NCBI GenBank assembly: GCA_029215795.1
Contig: JARDYH010000001.1
Coordinates: 297,048,654-297,112,653, forward strand
Reading direction: 5' to 3'
Length of the DNA stretch: 64,000 nucleotides
Origin: Anniella stebbinsi
Lineage: Eukaryota; Chordata; Lepidosauria; Squamata; Anniellidae
Of this stretch, positions 1-11,956 are shown piece after piece. The position numbers and the translations under genes are program-made. A model generated the notes under the pieces. It did not search any database and had not been told where the DNA came from. It saw nothing but the letters and a program-made list of their open reading frames with translations. How positions within the stretch are numbered: the first letter of the stretch is position 1; each line of letters begins with the position of its first letter.

Positions 1-199
1 AAGCTTCTGCTACAGTTCCTCTCTACTTACACATTAGGTGCTATCAATGCTTTACTCATTTCATCATGAGGAGACTAGTAATTTGATAACATACTAATGT
101 AACTAGAGAGCCATAAACATATATTGAAACACTGGTATAATGCAGATGAATTTAACTCATATCTGGGCACATGGCAAAGAGGACTATATAGAATGACTT
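1..199. other. unique AT-rich DNA
   Basis: No gene, RNA or recognisable repeat is visible before the MITE at 200. Confidence 0.5.
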
Positions 200-334
200 A
201 TGGTGTAATCCTATGCACATTTAGACAGAAAACAAATCCTACAACTCCCAGTATTCCCCAACCAAGCATGCTGGCTGTGGAATGCTGGGAGTTGTAGGAC
301 TTTTTTCTGTCTAAACATGCCTAGGAATGTACCC
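200..334. mobile_element. foldback MITE, 'CCTACAACTCCCAG' family
   Basis: The left half (ATCCTATGCACATTTAGACAG, then TCCTACAACTCCCAGTATTC) is mirrored by the right half (GAATGCTGGGAGTTGTAGGA, then CTGTCTAAACATGCCTAGGA). The whole unit can fold into one hairpin. Related copies lie near 22262-22738 (split by an insertion), 31233 and 61342. No transposase is encoded, so this is a non-autonomous DNA element. I cannot name the family. Confidence 0.75.
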
Positions 335-1030
335 TTAATGTAAAAATATGTCAAATCTGATCAATTCAACTTAACTAGAAACTGATCTTCAACAAAATCA
401 GTAGCAACTGATCTGTCATAAAAGTTTTACACACAACAGAGAGAAAACTAAATTAGTAAAGCTAAAAGTCTGAATTAATGAAAAGCACTGTATTATGTGT
501 GCATTTCATTTTGAAGAGAAAAAAAACTTTGAGTCAGTCAAAGGGAGCAATGGTCACCTTCAGCAACCATTAACTTTGGTTCCATGTGTTTGAGTACATA
601 TTGAAAACCATCAAAGTCTGAAGGGGAAAAAAGTCACAGAGAAATATTTCCCTCACCTCTTCTCCTACTAAAAGATTAAACACTTGGCGGGGTTGTAAAA
701 GTTCTTTATTCCAGAAAGAAATGCAAACAATCACATGGTGGTTTTGTTAAGGCACTTTCTTGAATAGAATCAAGGATTTGCTCAAACACTTTCGAAGGGA
801 CTTTCAGTCTGTAAAATGGCACCAGACACACAAAGTGTCCTATTCTGTCTGACACACACAACATTTAATACAAAGAAAATTAAAATCTACCAGTGAAACT
901 GAAGCCAGGAAGATCATGTTGGTGCTGCTTGCTAATGCATTTGTCCGTTCTTCAAATACACTTGTCGAGAGAAGGAACACACCTCTACTCCCTTATCCCA
1001 AACAACCCATCTGAAATGTAGAAACCTTAC
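335..1030. other. no gene seen
   Basis: AT-rich single-copy-looking sequence. No convincing open frame, RNA gene or repeat is seen. It would be intron if the minus-strand first-exon candidate at 1031 is real. Confidence 0.45.
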
Positions 1031-1080
1031 CTGTGACATGTCTCAAAGAGATAAATCTTCAAACTATTAATTCCTAGCAG
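1031..1080 (-). other. candidate alternative first exon of a host gene
   Basis: Read on the minus strand, a TATA box at 1105-1116 is followed about 30 bp downstream by a short segment ending in a strong splice donor, ACAG|GTAAGGTTTC, with the last exon base at 1031. An ATG lies nine bases before the donor, so the exon could contribute the start codon and two more codons (Met-Ser-Gln). An inverted CCAAT motif lies further upstream near 1215. The rest of the gene would lie left of the window. This rests on promoter and splice signals only; chance matches are possible. Confidence 0.35.
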
Positions 1081-1104
1081 AGCTGGTACAAGAAGGAGGA
1101 AAGG

Positions 1105-1116
1105 TATTTATATATA
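1105..1116 (-). promoter_or_regulatory. TATA box
   Basis: The minus strand reads TATATATAAATA. It lies 25-35 bp upstream of the putative short exon ending at 1031. Seen directly; its function is inferred from spacing. Confidence 0.4.
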
Positions 1117-1562
1117 AAAAAAACTTTCCAGCGACAGCTCTGACTTCCAGCTGCAAGCACAGAACAATGAACCTGAACTAGGCTGTCTGGCAGCCCAGCC
1201 TCCTCTCTCCTCTGCCAATCACACAACACACCAAAGCCAAGTGATATGTAGCACTAGAAGGAAAAGGACTGCGGGGAAAGCACAGCTCTTCTCAATGGAA
1301 TCACCAAGGGAGGCTAGATAGTGTAGACTGTAGAATAGTGACTTTGGAAATGGAACAGTGTACTGGAGAGAGTAAAACTGCATCTAGAATTGAAGAATGG
1401 GAAGGAAAGAAGAAAAGAAAAGGAGTTGGCAAAGTACCAGGGAACTGCATTCAACTTAATATGAACCAGAGAGTCGTGCTTCTAACATGCCAAAAGCCCA
1501 ATATAAACATGAGACAGACAAGCCAGACGAACTTACCTGTGGAACATGCACACACCCAGTGA
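1117..1562. other. no gene seen
   Basis: Possible upstream promoter sequence of the minus-strand exon, containing an E-box-like CAGCTG and an inverted CCAAT. The 74-codon open frame at 1338-1562 is low-complexity, Lys/Glu-rich and runs up to the SINE. I do not regard it as a gene. Confidence 0.4.
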
Positions 1563-1797
1563 GAGCCAGTGTGGTGTAGTGGCTAGATTGTTGGACTGAG
1601 AGTCCGGAGATCCGGGTTCTAGTCTGCACTTAGTCATGGGAGCTCACTGGGTGACTTTGGGCCAGTTACAGACTCTCAGCCCAACCTACCTCACAGGATT
1701 GTTGTTGTGAGGGTAAACGGAGAGGCTGCCTTGGGTTCCTTGGAGGAAAAAACATGGGATATAAATGTAATAATAAAATAAATAAACAGAAATTTTA
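1563..1797 (+). mobile_element. tRNA-derived SINE (squamate type)
   Basis: It starts GAGCCAGTGTGGTGTAGTGG, which contains an RNA polymerase III A-box-like segment. A B-box-like GGGTTCTAGTC follows, then the body with TTGGGCCAGTTACAGACTCTCAG and the conserved CTACCTCACAGGATTGTTGT. It ends in GGGATATAAATGTAATAATA and an A/T-rich tail. This is the widespread squamate tRNA SINE layout. A second, more decayed copy lies at 32757-32990. Confidence 0.85.
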
Positions 1798-2929
1798 AAT
1801 GGGGTCCTCATGCACTGTTGGAACACTGGGGGTTTGTGGCCTGAATGACAGCTATATTGGCATGCTAACATTTAATGCACACCAGTAGAGGACATAGTTT
1901 AAATGACATAACAGGTGCATCCAATGGCGCACAGCTGAGATCATTTTCCCCACCCACATCACATTTAAATAAAGAGAGGCAGCATAATGAGATGGAAATG
2001 AGGTAGCAGAATGAACTGTCCCACTTCAGCCTACAGGGAGAATATCCATTTTGAATGGTCTCTCATTTTTTTTTTAAACAAATAGAAAACTAGAACCTCA
2101 AGAAGAAAGGGTAGATGATCTCATAGCCTCTTCTGCAGAGCGCCGACATGAAGAGAGTTTGGACTGTGTGGGGTCATTACAAATGTGATTTTTCCCCATC
2201 CACAATCTGAAGCATTTTATCTTCTTATCACTTTGCTGAATTTTGCAGTACCAGGTTTTAGGAGTTATGAGATGGACCAGTATATGAATAATGTCATTTG
2301 TGAGAGGTTTTTCACCCTTCCCTAAATGCTTTACCTATAGCATGTCGAAAATTCACCTGTTTCCAGCATATCAATAGAAATACCTGAAATGAGTTATTAC
2401 TAGAAGAAGGAGACGAAGAAGGAGACAACAAGGACTACTCGCAACTAGTTCCTTATTCTCTCTCTGGGCTAAACTACACATTACATTAATCACATTTTTT
2501 AAAAAAGCATGCTTAAAATAGCTACTTTTATTTTTAAGAAAAAGCAGCCATAGACCCTAATCTGAAATGTGTTTCAATCCAGATTGGGGGCCCACAACCT
2601 GAAAATACAAAAGGGAAATCACTCCTCTCTCTCAGCAGCAGAAGTCGCTTATTGCACTTTAATTAATGTGGTATTTGGTCTACAGTGAGCATTCCTTTGT
2701 GTGTGTGTGGGGGGGGGACATAATTGCTCTGAGGCTAGATAAATTTGGGGCTTATCTTTGTAGCCAGGCCCTTCAATGCCTAAATTCTAAAAAGAAATCT
2801 TACTTCTATTCTCAAATTTCAAATTGACTCTTAAAGCAACCAATGCTTCATTTCCAAAACGACAGGTACAAAGTTTGCAACATACCTGGAAACCACACTC
2901 TCCTCCTCCTCTTCTCCTTACTATTTGAG
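1798..2929. other. no gene seen
   Basis: AT-rich DNA with short homopolymers, including a GTGTGTGTG-poly-G run near 2700. Nothing is recognised. Confidence 0.45.
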
Positions 2930-4105
2930 ATATCATAGAATCATAGAATAGTAGAGTTGGATGGGGCCAATGAGGCCATCAAGTCTGACCCCCCACTTAA
3001 TGCAGGAATCCACCTTAAAGCATCCCTGACAGATGGTTGTCCAGCTGCCTCTTGAATGCCTCTAATGTGGGAGAGCCCACCACCTCCCTAGGTAATAGGT
3101 TCCATTGTCATATTGCTCTAACAGGAAGTTTTTCCTGATGTCCAGCCGGAATCTGGCTTCCTGTAACTTGAGACCATTATTCCGTGCCCTGCATTCTGGG
3201 TTGATCGAGAAGAGATCCTGGCCCTCCTCCAAGTGACAACCTTTCAAGTATTTGAAGAGTGCTATCATGTCTCCTCTCAATCCTCTCTTCTCCAGGCTAA
3301 ACATGCCTAGTTCTTTCAATCTCTCCTCATAGGGCTTTGTTTCCAGACCCCTAATTGTCCTCGTTGCCCTCCTCTGAACACACTCCAGATTGTCTGCATC
3401 CTTCTTGAAGTGTGGCGCCCAGAACTAGATGCAATACTCAAGATGGGGCCTAACCAGTGCCGAATAGAGGGGAACCAGTACCTCGCACGATTTGGAAGCT
3501 ATACTTCTATTAAAACAGCCCAAAATAGCATTTGCTTTTTTTGCAGCCACATCACACTGTTGGCTCATATTCAGCTTGTAATCTACAACAATTCCAAGAT
3601 CCTTCTCACTTGTCGTATTGATAAGCCAAGTATCCCCCATCTTGTAACTGTGCATTTGGTTTATTTTTCCTAGGTGTAGAACTTGGAATTTATCCCTATT
3701 AAATTTCATTCTGTTATTTTCAGCCCTGCCTTCTAGTCTATCAAAATCACTTTGCAGTTTGTTTCTGTCTTCTAGGGTATTGGCGATTCCACCCAATTTT
3801 GTATCATCTGCAAATTTGATAAGCATTCCCTGCACCTCCTCGTCCAAATTATTACTAAAAATGTTGAAGAGTACTGGGCCCAGGACTGAGCCCTGCGGTA
3901 CCCCGCTCATTACCTCCCTGCAGTGTGAAAAGGACCATTGATAAGCATTCTTTGAGTCCAATTCTGTAGCCAACTGTGGATCCACCTAATAGTTGTTCCA
4001 TCTAGCCCACTTTTCACTAGTTTGTTAATCAGAATGTCATGGGGCACTTTGTCAAAAGCTTTGCTGAAGTCAAGATATACTATATCCACAGCATTCCCAC
4101 AGTAC
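2930..4105 (-). mobile_element. CR1 LINE, 5'-truncated, reverse transcriptase fragment
   Basis: This is the 3' part of a chicken-repeat-1 (CR1) non-LTR retrotransposon on the minus strand. Conceptual translation gives the polymerase palm motif YLDFSKAFDKVPH (about 4090), then after a frameshift [16 protein letters not shown] and the catalytic FADDTKLGG. The conserved C-terminal block [17 protein letters not shown] follows. The element ends at 2930-2950 in the diagnostic repeated ATTCTATGATT. It is dead: there is a frameshift near 3985, an in-frame stop near 3425, and the endonuclease half and ORF1 are missing. A second CR1 tail is at 60432-60926. Confidence 0.93.
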
Positions 4106-4895
4106 ACATATGTGTCAGTCTGGCTGTGATTACTCAAGCGTGTGTGTGTGTGTCTGGGCTCATCTACACCTGCAGCCTTTGGGAAGTGGGGAAGGACGAT
4201 CACGGAGTTTTCCACTTCCAGAATCGTCCCTCAGGGGCCACATGTAAGCAAGTTGTCCCGGATGTAAAGAGGGACATATCAGAGCGCAATTGGGGGGCGG
4301 GGAGGAAATTAAGAGGAGACATTTGTGCAATTGCACAGGCACGATCCTGAGCAAAGGAATTATTTTTTAAAAAAAATACAACAAACTCGGCACTGGAACA
4401 TACCAAGCACCATCCCAAAGGTGGCGAAAATGCTTTCCCCCTCAGACCGATGCCCACGGACTCCCCCCGCACAGTTCCGTGCCCATTTCCTGAGCCCCAC
4501 TACTCATGGGGAAGAGGAAGGAGCCCAGGAGGGAGAGCCACACCACCTGTGGAGTTCGGGATGGTCCCGAGATGGCAGGAAAAAATAGGAAAAATGCAGT
4601 CCCTGATATTCTGGAAGAACTGAGTGCTTGTCCCCAGTTCACCCTGGGATCAGCTGTGTGTCATCTGGATGTGCAGGGATGACCTCATGACCACTCTTGG
4701 ATAAATGGCAGGTGTGGTGGTGGTGACATGGTGTCATTTTGCACATGCTCAGATGCACTCACTTCTTTATGATTGGGTATCCAGATACAAATTATGGCAT
4801 TAATCCCTAAAGCTCTAAATCCCTGAAGCATTTAAGACCTAAATTCTTCCTATGACAATGGTGATCCTCTGGCAAAGTCTCTTGTTCCTCTAGCC
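4106..4895. other. no gene seen; short GT run
   Basis: A short (GT)n run lies near 4139-4153. The segment 4160-4640 is moderately GC-rich with overlapping open frames on both strands. None resembles a known protein. Confidence 0.4.
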
Positions 4896-5021
4896 CAGGG
4901 ACAGGCAACTTCTTGGCCTCCAGGTGCATTAGCGTACAGCAACCATGATCCTTTGCCATTGCCTAGGCCGGCAACGGCCAATGAGAGTTGTAGGCCAAAA
5001 CATCTGGAGGGCCCCACCCCC
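4896..5021. mobile_element. hAT-like MITE with 8-bp target duplication
   Basis: It begins CAGGGACAGGCAACTTCTTG and ends in CATCTGGAGGGCCCCACCCC, with internal inverted symmetry. The flanks CTCTAGCC (4888-4895) and ATCTAGCC (5022-5029) match at 7 of 8 bases, as expected for an hAT insertion. A more palindromic relative lies at 7030-7145. Confidence 0.75.
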
Positions 5022-6235
5022 ATCTAGCCATTAAAATCCCTCCCGCCTGACATGAGCCACAAAGATGGAATCAGTGGTACACCAGGCCAAAAGCAGGGTG
5101 GATGACATAGGAGCAGAACATGTGGAAATGGAGTGCTAAGGTACCCTATCACTGTAAAGTTTCATCATATAAGCATCTGTCCTGTATTATATTACACATT
5201 AATCAGGGCATGCCCTTTTTCGTTTGTCTATTTACTTCTTTGTAAAGGAAGCATTGGAGAAAACTGTGCAATACACTGTGTTGATTTTTTTCTCCCTCCC
5301 TCCTGATAAACCTGCATAACTGCACAAGGTTATTCAGGGACACAGAAACACTGGATACAAGAAAAACAAAGACAGACAGAAAAGGTAAGAATAAAAGAAG
5401 CAAAACTGACTCAGAGGAATACCTATAAGAGAGAAAGAAAAACAGAGAGAAGGAATAAACATAAATGACCCGATTCTTATGTTGAGGCATTTTAATTATG
5501 TGTACAATCACAGGAAGGCTGCAATCCTATAGATCCTGGTACATATGTCAGATCTCCCCCACCAAGGGCAGAGAGAGAGGTCTTCCCTTTGGAAGGAGAG
5601 ATTCAACCTCAAAAATCCCTCACAGCCACCATGGAAACCTCTGCAGCTGGTGCTTCTCCAACATCAGAAAGGGGGAAAGGAGGTATCCTAGAGGCAGGTT
5701 GGGGCATTCTAGGAAATCCTTTAAAACATTCTTCTTAACAGATAGGATTGCTCTGCCCGTGTAATGTTGCACTGCTTGTGTTTCTGTATACCATTAATAT
5801 TTAAAGTAGGAAAATTCACAATGGGAAAAATATCTTCCTCTACAAGAGAGAGAGAGAGAGAGAGAGAGAGCAGGAGTTCCCCTTTGGACATTACTTACAT
5901 ATACATGAACACAAGAAGCCCACCCCAAGTGTGTATAGAATTGACACATGGAGGGAAAAGGGGGGATTGCTCCCACTGGCTCCACTGCCCTACACAAACT
6001 CATCTGGAGGTGTGAACAGAGCCTAAATGTGTACATCTTCTATGCAGGTAGGATCTGTACATACAATCAGGGACCCTAGGTCTTTTGCAAAATCCCCATC
6101 TACATGAAGCAAACCTACATACATACAGTTTGTTGTACATGCTGTGGGTCTGTCCAGACCGCCAGTTAGAATGTATAGAGGTCAGAGTAAGGTCATCAGG
6201 CACAATCCCAGTCTTCTGTTCATGTGTTCACAAAT
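5022..6235. other. no gene; GA microsatellite
   Basis: Unremarkable DNA containing a perfect (GA)n tract at 5844-5871. Open frames here are short and unlike known proteins. Confidence 0.45.
5844..5871. repeat. (GA)n microsatellite
   Basis: Uninterrupted GA dinucleotides, about 13 units. Confidence 0.95.
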
Positions 6236-6415
6236 GTTGTTGTTATTAATTTATTTACTTAAATAATAAATTTCTATGCTACCCAATAACTGATGCTCTC
6301 TGGGCGGGTTACAATAATTCAGAAAAATACAGCATAATAAAAATAGTATAAACATTTTAACATAGAAAAATTAAAACAATGTAAACAGCTAAAAACAATT
6401 TAAATAAACAATGTT
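6236..6415 (-). mobile_element. L2-type LINE/SINE 3' tail fragment
   Basis: On the minus strand this reads as the common tail with CCCAGAGAGCATCAG, then a GGTAGCATAGAAATTTATTA-like end. It corresponds to the 3' end of the L2 LINE at 23970-26100. It is 5'-truncated with no coding sequence. Confidence 0.6.
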
Positions 6416-7029
6416 TTTCCTTACAGACCTGTTCTAAAACAGCAGAAAATAGATGCCTCATCATATACCATTAAATACATTTGCTGTGTGAACAGGGGTA
6501 TAGTATGCATGGAGAATGGTCTGAAGGCACATTCTGTGCTAAAAATAAGGAAATCAGGCCCTGTAAACTGCCTGGGAACAAAATTAACACTATGAGCTCC
6601 TTGCACCAAACGTAGAGTGCTAGTTAAGAAATTAAAATAACACCCAATGCCACTCAAAGAGTATATTAAGGCAGGAAAAAAATCCAGATTAAGTGGATGT
6701 GTTTTTTCTTCTAGTAGTAAAATTCATTTCGTCTTCAGAGAGAAGAGTTTTTTCATTACTTCAGCTTCATTACTATCTCTATTTTTTATTTTTACATCTA
6801 GTAATGCTGAAAATCCCCAATGCCAATTTTTGTGCCAATCTATTAAAATCAAGTATTTCCTACCAGTTTAAGAGCATAGCCTCCCCTTTTTTATTTGAGG
6901 GTAATATGCACTGAAACTGTAATATCCCTAAAGAGAAGTGTAATGAAAATTCATTTCAGAACAACGTTCTGAAATTTGAGGATAATTGTATACTTCTCAC
7001 AAAATTAGACATTCTAGGTCAGTCTTCCC
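6416..7029. other. no gene seen
   Basis: AT-rich DNA without recognisable features. Confidence 0.45.
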
Positions 7030-7145
7030 GCATCTGGTACCTTCCAAATGTTTTGGATTACAATTCCCAGAATTCCTAGCCATTAGCCATGCTGGCTGGG
7101 GCTGATGGGAGTTGAAGTTCAAAACATCAGGAGGGTACCAGATGT
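7030..7145. mobile_element. palindromic hAT-like MITE
   Basis: The left arm TCTGGTACCTTCCAAATG is mirrored by the right arm CATCAGGAGGGTACCAGA. The centre contains the GCCATGCTGGCTGGGGCTGA block typical of this MITE group. It is non-coding. Confidence 0.75.
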
Positions 7146-9370
7146 TCCAGGTCATCAGATTTCTTTTTCCATTGTCACCTGTAGAATTATGTTAGCTGTG
7201 ATATTTTGTTTTCCTGATTGATATGGACAACTATTAGAATTTAGAGCTGTAACAGCCTTATGCATATACCTAATCACCTGCAATGAATAAAACTTTCTTC
7301 CAAGCAAACACATGCATGCTCCATTGGTGAGACATATTACATAGCATGCAGCTAAATATCACATTTTTCTTCACCTAATTAAAGGCACAAGCGGAGAAGG
7401 ATCCTTACAAAGATAGTAAAGGGAGGTTGATCTCTTCCCTCCCCAGTGTGATCAGAGTGATCAATTTCACCACCCCATAAGACTAGAATGCTTACGAAAG
7501 AAGTTCCCATTGCCACCAATGGGTTCTCTTTACCTAAGTGTTCTAGCCATGTGTGTATTTGTGTCCAAATTTGGCTCTGATCACTCTGGAGAGGAAATAG
7601 TTCAGCTCCCTTTCCAATGCACTGCATTTAGTGTAAGGATCCCCACTTAGCATGCCTGTATTTAGGTAAGGAAAAACTTGATATACAGCTGCATGCAACT
7701 ATCAAAATAATGTCTAGTCTAGCCCACATGGCTCCATTTTGTTTTCCTAACTGATAATACATGTTGAGGTACTTTGTCTGATGCATCTACATTTCCCTTA
7801 GGACCCAGAGTGCTGGCATGGAAAAAGCCATGTCATTGGCCCATCCCATGTGCTACCTCTTTATTGATGTCACCAGTGCAGCATGCAACTGGACCATGCA
7901 GAAATGGCAGCCACATTGCACAGACAATTCTTGAATCAGTCCTAAAGAGGACATTCCTAAGGCAACTCATGCAAAACAAATGCACACACCTGCCTTGCAC
8001 TGAGCTTTTTCTGCAGCCGCAAAGATCAGAATTGGTTGTGGAAATATACAAGAGTATGTTTTGTGGGGGCCCATATAGAAAAGTTCTATGGGGGGGGGGG
8101 AATCCTCTGCTGAGATTTTCAACAATGAAATTGGCTACTTGCAGAACTCAATTCAAAGCATTTGAGTTCTCTCCACTCACATGGTTCTTCAATCCAAAGC
8201 AGTGTATGCATTCAGGCTACATATTCCATCATCACATCACTATCTTTTTCAATCACTGGGCTTGAAAGATTACTTATTATACTCCTCTCTGTCAAAACAC
8301 TAAGCCAAAAGTTGTCATGAGGCAAAGATGGACAATAAGCTCTATTGTTGCAGTATCCACATGAATGAACAATTCAGAAGTAGCATTCCCTACTGTTGAG
8401 GGAAGTCTGAGTTCCCTTTATTTCCCTGATTCAGCCTTTTTCAAACTATAAAAAATATGAGGATTACGAAAAAGTGTTATGTACTTTAAAATGTCTTTGC
8501 CAAACTGAAGTAGCTGTTCCTGTAAACATGGCAGGGCTGACACTAATGGTCAGGCACCTGTCAAAGACACACTCCCTGTCAGGGGGCCTATTTGCAAGAG
8601 TCCCCTCAACCCACTCCTCTTCACCACTGCAACCTGCTTTATCATCTACCTCTTTCTCTGTCTCAGAGGAATGTGAGAAAACAAGCATGCAAACAGCGAT
8701 AGTGGAAAGGAGGAGGAGCCACCATGGCATACTTGCTCATGGGCTCTCTGTTGGCAAGCAAACAGGTGGCAGAAATGGTAAGTAAGGAGAGGAGGAGCTG
8801 GTGACAATAGTAGTATGGGAGTAGGCTCACTGAGTGATGTGGGCCCATTGAGATGCCTTGCCCAAGGGTCTGCCAAAACATGGAGTCCTCTATTCATCAT
8901 ACTGAGGTAGGAGTCAAAAGCAAACAGGTTATGGCCTATGAAGCCAATAAATCCAGTTTCTTGAAAGCAGAAAAGGCAGGTTTATTGACCCCCCTGATTC
9001 GCTGACATACATGACCGGAGTGTTTGTGGGTTCCAAGGGGTGTAGGCCTCACATAAAGTGAGAGAAGAACCCTTTCTCTTTGCAGAAGAATGCCTCCGTC
9101 TATCAGAATGTATAGTTACTGCCACTGTAAGAAGACCCATGAAGAATTCCAAGTTATCTCCACTTAATGGCCCTGTTCAGAAGACAGGTGAGATGCGAGA
9201 GAAAAGAGCACCAAGTAACAGAAGCATCAAGAAGAGACAAACTCTGGAGCTTTGAAAAGCTGTGAAGACTTTATTGTTGTAAAAAGCTCTTGGGATTTTT
9301 AGAAAACCTAGAGCACCTATGTGGATATGGTTAGGTAGCTGTGCTTAAAAGGAGTGTGAACAGTATAGAG
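7146..9370. other. no gene seen
   Basis: About 2.2 kb without a convincing gene. A donor-like AATG|GTAAGTAAGG occurs on the plus strand near 8779 but has no supporting exon. A GGCCCTGTTCAGAAGACA fragment near 9168 matches the end of the MITE at 45773. Confidence 0.4.
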
Positions 9371-9691
9371 CAGGGGTGTGGAAGTCTATCAGCCTGAGGA
9401 CCAAATTTCATTTTGGAGAACTTCTGAGGGGCTACATTCCAGTGGTGGATAAGACTGAAGGAAAAGGGGATGGGGCCAACTTACCAGCCTATTTTATTTT
9501 AAAGCTCTTTCGGCCATTAACTAAAGCTTAGGAGAGGCATTCCATCCTTTTAGAATGGGAAAAAACTAACAAAAGCTTGGAAACCACTGAACAATTATTA
9601 GTCGGGGAAAGGGGATGGAGTGAAGGGGAACAGGCATGGCAAACCCCAGAGAGACAAATTGGGACCCCAGGCCTGAAGTTAAATACCCCGG
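9371..9691 (+). mobile_element. non-autonomous hAT element
   Basis: It starts CAGGGGTGTGGAAGTCTATC and ends near AAGTTAAATACCCCGG. It shares the body (TTTTAAAGCTCTTTCGGCCA-like, GGAGAGGCAT) with the better preserved copy at 63039-63362, which has a target duplication. No coding capacity. Confidence 0.65.
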
Positions 9692-9692
9692 T

Positions 9693-9830
9693 ATATATTT
9701 ACTTATTACATTTATATACTGCCTAATAGCCAAAGCTCTCTGGGAAGTTCACAACAATTAAAATACAAGATGATAAAATACAATATAAAAGTTTAAAACA
9801 ACAGTATAAACAATCAAAATAACAACCAAA
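9693..9830 (-). mobile_element. L2-type tail fragment
   Basis: The minus strand carries the CCCAGAGAGCTTTGGCTATT-like tail followed by a stretch that gives TAAATGTAATAAGTA. It is a 3' relic of the L2-type LINE or a SINE using the same tail. Confidence 0.55.
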
Positions 9831-10546
9831 TAGAGGTATGAGGTTAGGCATACCTTCTGGATTAATTCCTACAGAACTACAAAGGCACCTTGGCATGGAA
9901 AGAATGGACAAAACGTGCAGGGGTTAGACTCCTTAAAAAGGAGTCCATGCCTCATTAACTTCTTTCTCACACCTAAATTCTGAAGTTATACTGCTCATTC
10001 TATCACTTCAGAATTCTACCCCATTCACCTTCATTCTGTTGCATATGTAGGAGAAGCCCTCAGTTTAACCAGTGCAAAAGGGATATAGAGTCACCGTGAT
10101 GCGATCACATAGATATGACACGAAATGTAGATCTGGCCTGGGTGTGGGGAGTTGGTATAAGAAGTGGCCAATATAATCAGTATTCTTAGACATTGTCATT
10201 TCTAGCAAATGGTCCAATTTTGTTTCATAAAGTTGTCCATAAAAAGACACATTCTATGGAAGTTGAGTGCATTGATGTTCCAGCTTATTAGCCACTGGAC
10301 CATACTGACTCAGCCTAAATCTCAACTCGGTTGTTTAAAGTATGAATTTGTCTATTGGTTAATGTGAATGATAGCAGCATTAATGTATGCAATTAATGGA
10401 GTACTGTGACCTAAAAATATCAGGAAGTTTTACTACTCACAGTATTGCCTCTAGCCAGGCAGTGGAGCAGAAGCAAGATTTGAAGGACTGTACAGAACTA
10501 CAACTTTCTCTTGTCCCTTTGTACTAAGCATAGTTGAATGGAAAAG

Positions 10547-10549
<3 letters not shown>
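9831..10549. other. no gene seen
   Basis: Nothing recognisable. Confidence 0.45.

Positions 10550-10582
<33 letters not shown>
10550..10582. repeat. (CA)n microsatellite
   Basis: CA dinucleotides, interrupted at the left by CATACA. Confidence 0.95.
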
Positions 10583-10779
10583 GTGCATACACAAGTTCCA
10601 ACATCAAGTACTACCCTTCCATGTTGCTAAACTGGCCGCCATATCTAGATGAGGGAAACTCCAAATTCCTTGATAACAAATACCAAGTTTTTCCTCAAGC
10701 ACAGGATATAGTGAGGCAACAGGAACTGTACTAGCAGTGCAACATGAGAATAAAGCTAATCGTTTGCTTGCATTTTTGA

Positions 10780-11114
10780 GGTCCCCTCTACAAGATTTTG
10801 CTTTGACGCCCGGTTGCCCAATTATGCGCATATACGGATAAGCGCATTTACTCCTAATACCTATTCACGAGAGGCGGTGAAGCGCATTACGGGCTGTATG
10901 AAACACGCTTTAAAGTTGTTTACATGCGGAGAATCGCATGTTTACATGGCCATAAGGCGCTTTAACTCCTACGGTAAATGTTAAGTCGCTATTTAACGCG
11001 CATTCGATAATGTGAATAATCGAAGGTAAAAAGCGCTTCAACCTCCGATTTGCGCTCCGCTCTTATAGAGGTAAAAACTGTAATGCGCCTTGAAAGAGCT
11101 TTAAATCGCTCTTG
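10780..11114 (+). mobile_element. GCGC element, copy 1
   Basis: It starts GGTCCCCTCTACAAGATTTT and ends near TTTAAATCGCTCTTGGGCTC. It carries the family's hallmark: repeated short motifs such as ATTATGCGCATA, AAGCGCATT and GCGCATTCGATAATG spaced along the unit. No open frame of note. It abuts a second copy, giving a tandem or nested arrangement. Confidence 0.8.
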
Positions 11115-11956
11115 GGCTCCCTCTAGAAGATGTCGCTTTTACTCCCGATTCTCCAAATGTGCGCATTACCTTACACACGAGTTTATACCTAATGCCTATA
11201 CATGACGGGCAAGGAGAATTGCATTATAAATGAAGGGAGCGAGAGGCCCGAAGGAAATGTTGTTAACCCCGCCCACCAGAATCTCCCGCCTTTGGTTACT
11301 GCGGTGAGGTAAATGCCCATAGATGGAAATAGTGAGCATCAGCAAGCCCCACCCTGCTCAGGAGCAAAGGGAAATGTGCCTCACAACATTCCCCACCAGC
11401 TACCTTTTAAAAAATATTTTTATTTCTCCAGCCTTTCGAAGAAGCACGTCTGGGCACAGGTTGCAAGCTGCCTGTCCTGACTCCCCCACCCCTGCCTCCT
11501 TGTGCCTCGGCCACCTCGCCTCGCCACACTAATGGGCGAGTCAGAGCCTCCCAACCGCCTTCCTGCTTTCCTTCCCGGTGATCTCGTTCACTGACGGATG
11601 GAGTTACGCGTGGCTGACCCCCCCCCCGTCACCCGGTGCCTCCCTTCCCCCCCCCATAGGATTTGGGAGGAGAAAGGGAGGTATTCCCGGCAAAGGGGCA
11701 GCCACCACAGTCCGCCCACTATTATCGGGAGTAAAAGCGACGTCTTCTAGGGGGAGCTTACACGAGTGTGCAGAACAAATAAGTGTGCAGAACAAATAAA
11801 AGTCACTATTTAACGCAAATGCGAAAAAGGTCAGAAAAGAAGATAAAAATCGCCTGTACGCCTGTTTTGCGCCTCGCTCTTGTAGAGGGAAAAACGTTAA
11901 TGCGCCGCAAAAGAGCTTTAAATCGATTGTGTGGAGGAGGCATTATAGAGGCACCC
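11115..11956 (+). mobile_element. GCGC element, copy 2, long variant
   Basis: It begins with a variant terminus (GCTCCCTCTAGAAGATGTCG) and ends TAGAGGCACCC. The family's outer segments are at both ends. About 550 bp of GC-rich DNA (about 11230-11800, with a CpG-rich core) lies between them. Part of it (CACCAGAATCTCCCGCCTTT) is also present inside copy 7 at 37284-38254, so at least some of the interior belongs to the element. Confidence 0.65.

Noticed and set aside
8474..8785. Plus-strand exon ending in AATG|GTAAGTAAGG
   Set aside because: Good donor match but no acceptor, homology or coding bias. One donor per few kb is expected by chance.
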